Source: Acidovorax sp. YS12 (GTDB taxonomy: Bacteria > Pseudomonadota > Gammaproteobacteria > Burkholderiales > Burkholderiaceae_C). Taken from it: a DNA stretch of 64,000 bases. The position numbers and the translations under genes were made by a program. Shown here piece after piece: positions 59,494-64,000 of the stretch. The stretch covers positions 3,127,501-3,191,500 of the forward strand of contig CP053915.1 in NCBI GenBank assembly GCA_021496925.1, read 5' to 3'. Position 1 is the stretch's first letter, and the number at the start of each line of letters is the position of its first letter. The notes below the pieces were generated by a model. It was not told the origin of the DNA. It ran no database searches and saw nothing but the letters and a program-made list of their open reading frames with translations.

Positions 59494-60420
59494 ATGTCCG
59501 CAGCCACCGCATCTTCCCCCTCCGGCATGGGCCGGGCCGACTGGGCCAGCGCCCTGGTGGTCATCGTCATCTGGGGGCTGAACTTCGTGGTCATGAAGTG
59601 GGGCCTGGCCACGCTGTCGCCGCTGCTGCTGTGCGCGCTGCGCTTCGTCGCGGCGTCGGTGCCGCTGCTGCTGTTCGTGCGCCCGCCGCGCAGCGTCGGC
59701 TGGGGCCTGCTGGCGGCCTACGGGCTGGTGCAGGGCGTGGGGCAGTTCGGGCTGCTGTTCACGGGCATGAAGCTGGGCATGCCGGCGGGCATCGCCTCGG
59801 TGGTGCTGCAGACGCAGGCCTTCATCACCATGCTGCTGGCGGCGCTGCTGATGGGCGAGCAGCCGCAGCGCTGGCAGTGGCTGGGGCTGTGCATCGCCAT
59901 CGGCGGGCTGGGCATGATCGGTGCCGCGCATGGCGACGGCGCGGCGGGCATGACGCTGCTGGGCTTCGCCTTCACCGTGGGCGCGGCGGCGATGTGGGCG
60001 GTGTCCAACCTGCTCACGCGCGCGGCGGCGCGCCAGGGGCGGTACGAGCCGGTGTCGTTCATCGTCTGGACCAGCGTGTTCCCGGTGCTGCCGCTGGCGC
60101 TGCTGTCGCTGTGGGTGGATGGCGCCGGCAGCGTGCAGCGCCAGCTGCAGGGCATCGGCTGGCGCGAGCTGGGCACGGTGGCCTACCTGGCCGTGCTGTC
60201 CACGCTGCTGGGCTACGGGCTGTGGACGCGGCTGCTGCAGCGCCACGCCGCGAGCACGGTGGCGCCGCTGTCGCTGCTGGTGCCGGTGATCGGCCTGCTG
60301 TCGGCCATGCTGCTGCTGGGCGAGCGGCCGACGGGCGTGCAGTGGCTGGGCACGCTGGCGGTGCTGCTGGGCATGGCTATCAACCAGTTCGGCGGGCGCT
60401 GGGCGCGGCGCAGGCGCTGA
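59494..60420 (+). CDS. EamA-family (DMT) transporter
   Basis: 308 residues, ten membrane spans in two EamA repeats: repeat 1 from WASALVVIVIWGLNFVVMKW, repeat 2 from FAFTVGAAAMWAVSNLLTRA. The MGEQPQRWQWLGLCIAIGGL stretch and the matching LGERPTGVQWLGTLAVLLGM near the end are family landmarks. Homologues export amino acids or other metabolites (O-acetylserine in EamA). Single gene; no substrate can be given. Confidence 0.93.
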   Translation: MSAATASSPSGMGRADWASALVVIVIWGLNFVVMKWGLATLSPLLLCALRFVAASVPLLLFVRPPRSVGWGLLAAYGLVQGVGQFGLLFTGMKLGMPAGIASVVLQTQAFITMLLAALLMGEQPQRWQWLGLCIAIGGLGMIGAAHGDGAAGMTLLGFAFTVGAAAMWAVSNLLTRAAARQGRYEPVSFIVWTSVFPVLPLALLSLWVDGAGSVQRQLQGIGWRELGTVAYLAVLSTLLGYGLWTRLLQRHAASTVAPLSLLVPVIGLLSAMLLLGERPTGVQWLGTLAVLLGMAINQFGGRWARRRR

Positions 60421-60494
60421 GCCTGTCGCATTTCTTCAAGACCACGACCGGGCGCGCGGCTACGCTGGCGGCTTCTTTTCCAGGGGTTTTTGCC

Positions 60495-60896
60495 ATGCAA
60501 TTCGGCTACACCATTCTTTACGTCGAGGACGTTCCGGCCACCGTGGCCTTCTACGAGGCGGCTTTCGGCCTGCGCCGGCGCTTCGTGCACGAGGCGGGCG
60601 ACTTCGGCGAACTCGACACCGGCGCCACGGCGCTGGCGTTTTCGTCGCTGCGCCTGATGGCGCAGCTGGGCAAGAGCCCGCAGCGCGCGGTGGCGGGCGC
60701 GCCATGCTGCGAGATCGCCTTCACCACGGCGGACGTCGCCGCCGCCGTGGAGCGCGCGGTGCGCGCGGGGGCCGCGCTGGTGCAGCCGCCCGAGGCCATG
60801 CCGTGGGGGCAGACCGTGGCCTACGTGCACGACAACAACGGCTTTCTGGTGGAACTGTGCACGCCCATGGGCGCACCTCAGCCGCCAGCGCCGTAG
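60495..60896 (+). CDS. VOC (glyoxalase-fold) protein
   Basis: 133 residues from ATG 60495. Two beta-alpha-beta-beta-beta units: FGYTILYVEDVPATVAFYEA and EIAFTTADVAAAVERAVRAG; ends VAYVHDNNGFLVELCTP with the metal-type Glu. Family includes glyoxalase I, dioxygenases and antibiotic-binding proteins; the activity cannot be told. Its last 19 bases overlap the end of the convergent araC-type gene. Confidence 0.9.
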   Translation: MQFGYTILYVEDVPATVAFYEAAFGLRRRFVHEAGDFGELDTGATALAFSSLRLMAQLGKSPQRAVAGAPCCEIAFTTADVAAAVERAVRAGAALVQPPEAMPWGQTVAYVHDNNGFLVELCTPMGAPQPPAP

Positions 60897-61537
60897 CCCG
60901 GCGCGCAGGCCAGCGCGAGCAGGGCCGGCGCTGCCCGCAGGCGGGCCGGCGTGGCGCCCAGCCAGCGCAGGCATTCGCGGCTGAAATGGGCCTGGTCCGC
61001 ATAGCCATGGCTGGCCGCGATGGCGGCCAGCGGCGCGCCGCTGGCCAGTGCCTGGGCCGCGCCGCGCACCCGTGCCAGCGCGCGCCAGTACTGCGGCGGC
61101 TGTCCGGTGGCGCTGTGCAGCAGCCGCTCCAGGCTGCGCGGCGAAACGCCCAGCGCCCGCGCTGCCCAGGCCACCTGGGGGGCCTCGCGCAGCGCGGCCA
61201 GTGCGTCGGCCACGCGCGGGTCGAGCACGGCATGCTGGTCGATGTGCGGCAGCAGCGCGCTTTCGTCGCCCTCGGGCACGTGCCGTGCCGCCGCCAGCAG
61301 GGCCGCGCTGTCGATGCGCACGCCGGGCCGCAGGCGAAAGCCCAGCCACTGGGTGGCGCGGGCGCTGGCCACGCTGCGCGCCTGCGTGTCCAGCGGCGAA
61401 ACCAGCCACTGCGGGCGGCATCCCGCCTCGCGCCGCAGGATCAGGTCGCGGCAGCCGTCGGGCAGCACGATGGCGGTGCTGGCGCCGCCGCTGGCGTGCG
61501 CCCAGCGCTCCAGCACCACGGCAGGCAATGGCGGCAT
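60878..61537 (-). CDS. AraC-family regulator
   Basis: 219 residues, shorter than usual (about 250-300). The C-terminal double helix-turn-helix is complete: VAWAARALGVSPRSLERLLH and PLAAIAASHGYADQAHFSRE, then CLRWLGATPARLR. The N-terminal half is like the DUF6597 sensor of similar regulators (IVLPDGCRDLILRRE). Tail-to-tail overlap with the VOC gene; target unknown. Confidence 0.9.
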   Translation of the reverse strand: MPPLPAVVLERWAHASGGASTAIVLPDGCRDLILRREAGCRPQWLVSPLDTQARSVASARATQWLGFRLRPGVRIDSAALLAAARHVPEGDESALLPHIDQHAVLDPRVADALAALREAPQVAWAARALGVSPRSLERLLHSATGQPPQYWRALARVRGAAQALASGAPLAAIAASHGYADQAHFSRECLRWLGATPARLRAAPALLALACAPGYGAGG

Positions 61538-61562
61538 GGTTCTTTTCAGTTATTAAGCACCG

Positions 61563-61706
61563 CCCACAGCCCTTGAAACCGGCGCGCCCCAAGCCAGCGG
61601 ACGCCGCGCAAGGGCCGCCCCGCAGCGAGGGCTGCGTCCCCCTTCCCGAATGGCGCAGCCATTCGAGAGAAGGGGGAAGCGGCGCAGCCGCTCAGGGGGA
61701 TGTTCT
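61563..61706 (-). repeat. GC-rich dispersed repeat family 2, copy 3 (inverted)
   Basis: Read on the minus strand it begins ATCCCCCTGAGCGGCTGCGC and ends GGGGCGCGCCGGTTTCAAGG, with CCCCCTTCTCTC pairing with GGGGGACGCAG inside. Lies between the araC-type gene and the cueR stop. Confidence 0.75.
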
Positions 61707-61711
61707 TCATC

Positions 61712-62104
61712 TCAAGCCGCCAGGTCGTCAAGGATCGGGCAGTCAGGCCGGTCGTCGCCGTGGCAGCAGCCCACCAGCGCTTGCAGGCTGCGCTGCATGG
61801 CCTGCATGGCGGCGATGCGCTCGGAGAGGTTGGCGATGTGTTTTTGCGCGATCTGCTTGACCTGGCTGCTGGCGCGCTGCTTGTCCTGCCACAGGCCGAG
61901 CAGCGTGGCGATTTCGTCCATGGAGAAGCCCAGGTCGCGCGCGCGGCGGATGAAACGCAGGGTGTGGATGTCCGCCTCGGTGTACTGGCGGTAGCCGCTG
62001 CCGGTGCGCGCCACCGGGGCCAGCAGGCCGAGCGATTCGTAGTGCCGCACCATGCGCGCCGAGATACCGGCGCGCCGGGCGGCCTCGCCGATGGGGACGG
62101 TCAC
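61712..62104 (-). CDS. cueR: Copper-responsive MerR-family regulator CueR
   Basis: 130 residues from GTG 62104. Helix-turn-helix IGEAARRAGISARMVRHYES, RYYE-like GLLAPVARTGSGYRQY, dimerisation helix, and the metal loop CCHGDDRPDCPILDDL near the C-terminus, with the two Cys eight residues apart as in CueR. It activates copper-efflux genes when Cu(I) binds. Its GTG overlaps the copZ stop (GTGA), so the two are co-translated. Two matching operator-promoters lie in the copZ-copA gap. Confidence 0.93.
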   Translation of the reverse strand: MTVPIGEAARRAGISARMVRHYESLGLLAPVARTGSGYRQYTEADIHTLRFIRRARDLGFSMDEIATLLGLWQDKQRASSQVKQIAQKHIANLSERIAAMQAMQRSLQALVGCCHGDDRPDCPILDDLAA

Positions 62105-62298
62105 GCGGCGACCTTGTAGCCTTCTTCCTGGATGGCGTTGGCGATGGCGTCGCGCGATTTCTCGCTCTCGACCACGACCTGGCCCGTGGGCAGGTCGACC
62201 TTGATGAGGGCTTCGTTGTCGAGCGCACGCACGGCGTGCACCACGGCGCGCTCGCAGTGGCCGCAGGTCATGCCTTGGACGGTGAAGGTGTATTGCAT
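62101..62298 (-). CDS. copZ: CopZ-like copper chaperone
   Basis: 65 residues, a single heavy-metal-associated domain. Metal motif GMTCGHC at about 9-15. Carries Cu(I) in the cytoplasm to CopA. Only these 65 codons belong to the gene; the same frame stays open far upstream because of GC bias. First gene of the copZ-cueR pair. Confidence 0.94.
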   Translation of the reverse strand: MQYTFTVQGMTCGHCERAVVHAVRALDNEALIKVDLPTGQVVVESEKSRDAIANAIQEEGYKVAA

Positions 62299-62336
62299 GG
62301 AAAAGTCCTCCGGGTGGGGTTGTGGATAGGGCCACG

Positions 62337-62367
62337 ATGATGAACCCTGCCATGGTGGCAGAGTCAA
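62337..62367 (-). promoter_or_regulatory. CueR-type promoter of copZ-cueR
   Basis: On the minus strand: -35 TTGACT, a 19-base spacer with the dyad CTGCCACCATGGCAG, -10 CATCAT. The overlong 19-bp spacer is the mark of MerR-family activated promoters. The -10 lies about 38 bases before the copZ ATG. Confidence 0.75.
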
Positions 62368-62390
62368 GCGGATTTGCAAGCCGGGTGGGG

Positions 62391-62421
62391 TTGACCTTGC
62401 CAGCATGGCAAGGTTTAAGCT
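62391..62421 (+). promoter_or_regulatory. CueR-type promoter of copA
   Basis: -35 TTGACC (62391), 19-base spacer, -10 TAAGCT (62416). The spacer and -35 hold a perfect dyad ACCTTGCC-AGCAT-GGCAAGGT (62394-62414), matching the known CueR operator. 33 bases from the -10 to the copA ATG. Confidence 0.88.
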
Positions 62422-62454
62422 GGGCGCCATTGTGAAAAACGCAGAGGTTTCGCC

Positions 62455-64000
62455 ATGACGACGACGGCTGAGAACACCCCCGCCACGCTGGATTTCGGCG
62501 TGGGCGGCATGACCTGCGCGAGCTGCGTGGCCCGTGTGGAGCGCGCGCTGCGCAAGGTGCCCGGCGTGCAGGACGCGGCGGTGAACCTGGCCACCGAGTC
62601 GGTGCACGTGACCTACGACGCCGCCCGCCCGGACATGGACGCGCTGGCCCGGCGCGCCGTGCGCAACGCGGGCTACGAGCCGCGCGCGCTGGCCGCGCAG
62701 GAGGCCGAGGCCGACGCCGCCGGCCCCTGGGCCGGCTTCGCGCCCGTGGCCATGGGCCTGCTGCTGTCGGCGCCGCTGGTGCTGCCCATGCTGGGCGACC
62801 TGTTCGGCCAGCACTGGATGCTGCCGCCCTGGGCGCAATTCCTGCTGGCCACGCCGGTGCAGTTCATCCTGGGCGCGCGCTTCTACAAGGCGGGCTGGCA
62901 CGCGGCCAAGGCGCTCACGGGCAACATGGACCTGCTGGTGGCGCTGGGCACCAGCGCGGGCTACGGCCTGTCGCTGTGGCTGTGGGCCACGGCGCACGCG
63001 GGGCATGTGCCGCACCTGTATTTCGAGGCCTCGGCCGTGGTCATCACGCTGGTGCTGCTGGGCAAGTGGCTGGAGGCGCGCGCCAAGCGCCAGACCACGG
63101 CGGCCATCCGCGCGCTGCACGCGCTGCGCCCCGAGGTGGCGCACCTGCTGGGGCGCGACGGCGAGGTGGACGTGCCGGTGTCCGAAGTCATGGCCGGCGA
63201 CCGCCTGGTGGTGCGCCCGGGCGAGCGCATTCCCGTCGATGGCGTGGTGCTGGAAGGGCACACGCAGGTGGACGAATCCATGCTCACGGGCGAGCCGCTG
63301 CCCGTGGCGAAGGAGCCCGACGCGCAGATGACGGGCGGCGCGATCAACGGCGACGGCCGCATCGTGATGCAGGTGCAGGCCGTGGGCGCCGAGACGGTGC
63401 TGGCGCGCATCATCCGCCTGGTGGAAGACGCGCAGGCCGCCAAGGCGCCGATCCAGCGCATGGTGGACAAGGTGTCCGCCGTGTTCGTGCCCGCCGTGCT
63501 GGCCATCGCGTTGCTCACGCTGCTGGGCTGGCTGTGGGCCGGTGTGGGGCTGGAGACGGCGCTGATCCGCGCCGTGGCGGTGCTGGTGATCGCCTGCCCC
63601 TGCGCGCTGGGCCTGGCCACGCCGGCCGCCATCATGGCCGGCACGGGCGTGGCGGCGCGCCACGGCATTCTCATCAAGGACGCGCAGGCGCTGGAGACGG
63701 CGCACCGCGTGGACACCGTGGCCTTCGACAAGACCGGCACGCTGACCGTGGGGCGGCCGCGCCTGACGGCGTTCCAGGCCGTGCCGGGCCAGGACGAAGC
63801 GGTGCTGCTCGCCGCCGTGGCCAGCGTGCAAAGCGGCAGCGAACACCCGCTGGCGCGCGCCGTGGTGGCGGCTGCCCGCGAGCGCGGCCTGGCGCTGGCC
63901 GCGCCCGAGGGCGTGCGCGCCGTGCCGGGCCGGGGCACCGAGGGCGAGGCGGGCGCGCGCAGCGTCCTGGTCGGCAGCCTGCGCTGGATGGAGGAACTGG
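62455..64000 (+). CDS. copA: Copper-exporting P1B-type ATPase CopA (partial)
   Basis: 515 codons visible; the gene runs off the window. Pumps Cu(I) out of the cytoplasm. One N-terminal metal domain (GMTCASC at about 18-24), then membrane spans, the actuator with STGE-type MLTGEPLPV, the membrane copper site [12 protein letters not shown], and the phosphorylation site DKTGTLT near residue 424. The nucleotide-binding domain begins ([10 protein letters not shown] with the HP pair). Every motif is intact so far. Divergent from copZ-cueR and behind a CueR promoter. Confidence 0.96.
   Translation, partial: MTTTAENTPATLDFGVGGMTCASCVARVERALRKVPGVQDAAVNLATESVHVTYDAARPDMDALARRAVRNAGYEPRALAAQEAEADAAGPWAGFAPVAMGLLLSAPLVLPMLGDLFGQHWMLPPWAQFLLATPVQFILGARFYKAGWHAAKALTGNMDLLVALGTSAGYGLSLWLWATAHAGHVPHLYFEASAVVITLVLLGKWLEARAKRQTTAAIRALHALRPEVAHLLGRDGEVDVPVSEVMAGDRLVVRPGERIPVDGVVLEGHTQVDESMLTGEPLPVAKEPDAQMTGGAINGDGRIVMQVQAVGAETVLARIIRLVEDAQAAKAPIQRMVDKVSAVFVPAVLAIALLTLLGWLWAGVGLETALIRAVAVLVIACPCALGLATPAAIMAGTGVAARHGILIKDAQALETAHRVDTVAFDKTGTLTVGRPRLTAFQAVPGQDEAVLLAAVASVQSGSEHPLARAVVAAARERGLALAAPEGVRAVPGRGTEGEAGARSVLVGSLRWMEEL

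Noticed and set aside
62299..63846. Upstream extension of the copZ frame into a protein of about 580 residues
   Set aside because: It is opposite copA, has no motif before the copZ ATG, and would run across both CueR promoters.

Overview
The window is about 64 kb of GC-rich (roughly 65-70 %) bacterial chromosome, tightly packed and without any rRNA, tRNA or CRISPR array that I can see. Gene content (BktB-type thiolase, Liv-type ABC uptake tied to acyl-CoA metabolism, RdgC, Wsp-like chemosensory genes, CueR/CopZ/CopA) and above all a short dispersed palindromic repeat built on AGCGCTTG-n-CAAGCGCT point to a betaproteobacterium of the Comamonadaceae (Acidovorax / Alicycliphilus / Diaphorobacter group). 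The exact genus is an inference.

Layout. 1-6.2 kb: a type I Wadjet anti-plasmid system jetABCD (jetA cut by the window edge). 6.2-11.3 kb: an export operon of a HlyD-like adaptor, an RbbA-like ATPase-ATPase-permease fusion and a second ABC-2 permease. 11.4-14.2 kb: small genes (PD-(D/E)xK/DUF5655 protein, YkgJ-like Cys protein, PaiB-like flavoprotein, acylphosphatase, 2[4Fe-4S] ferredoxin). 14.2-24.1 kb, minus strand: a complete Wsp-like chemosensory operon (MCP, CheB, CheR-TPR, CheA-REC, REC, HPt-REC-REC-GGDEF, CheW, CheW-like) expected to make c-di-GMP. 24.2-27.0 kb: a broken BRO-type antirepressor gene and dinG, separated by a LexA box. 27.1-29.9 kb: a PAS/HAMP receptor without a normal signalling tip and an HD-GYP protein that lacks its HD pair. 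30.2-32 kb: PhnA/YjdM, a DnaQ-like exonuclease, a MOSC protein. 32-38.2 kb: a type III restriction-modification locus with a Schlafen-like gene of lower GC between mod and res. 38.2-44.5 kb: leuA behind a leucine-codon leader/attenuator, an NlpC/P60 lipoprotein, DAHP synthase, a GGDEF-EAL protein. 44.6-48.2 kb: two origin-like DnaA modules with the same internal spacing, bracketing a Spy-like gene, rdgC and a SpmA-SpmB fusion. 48.3-59.4 kb: DUF3297 and a divergently regulated liv-type transporter plus acyl-CoA ligase, isomerase, thiolase and dehydrogenase with a TetR regulator. 59.5-64 kb: EamA exporter, VOC protein, AraC regulator, and the cueR-copZ / copA copper locus (copA runs off the window).

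How it works together. Two full defence systems (Wadjet against plasmids, type III R-M against phage) and a relic phage-type antirepressor lie among housekeeping genes. Two c-di-GMP modules (Wsp-like operon; GGDEF-EAL) and two probably inactive signalling proteins suggest heavy use and turnover of c-di-GMP signalling. The liv/fad cluster probably imports and beta-oxidises a carboxylic acid.

What stands out most: (i) the paired DnaA-box / DnaA-trio modules away from dnaA; (ii) about 18 copies of the AGCGCTTG repeat, four of them read through in frame inside jetC, rbbA, mod and res; (iii) a leucine attenuator with four rare CTA codons; (iv) two divergent CueR promoters with 19-bp spacers; (v) a LexA box shared by dinG and a decayed antirepressor gene.
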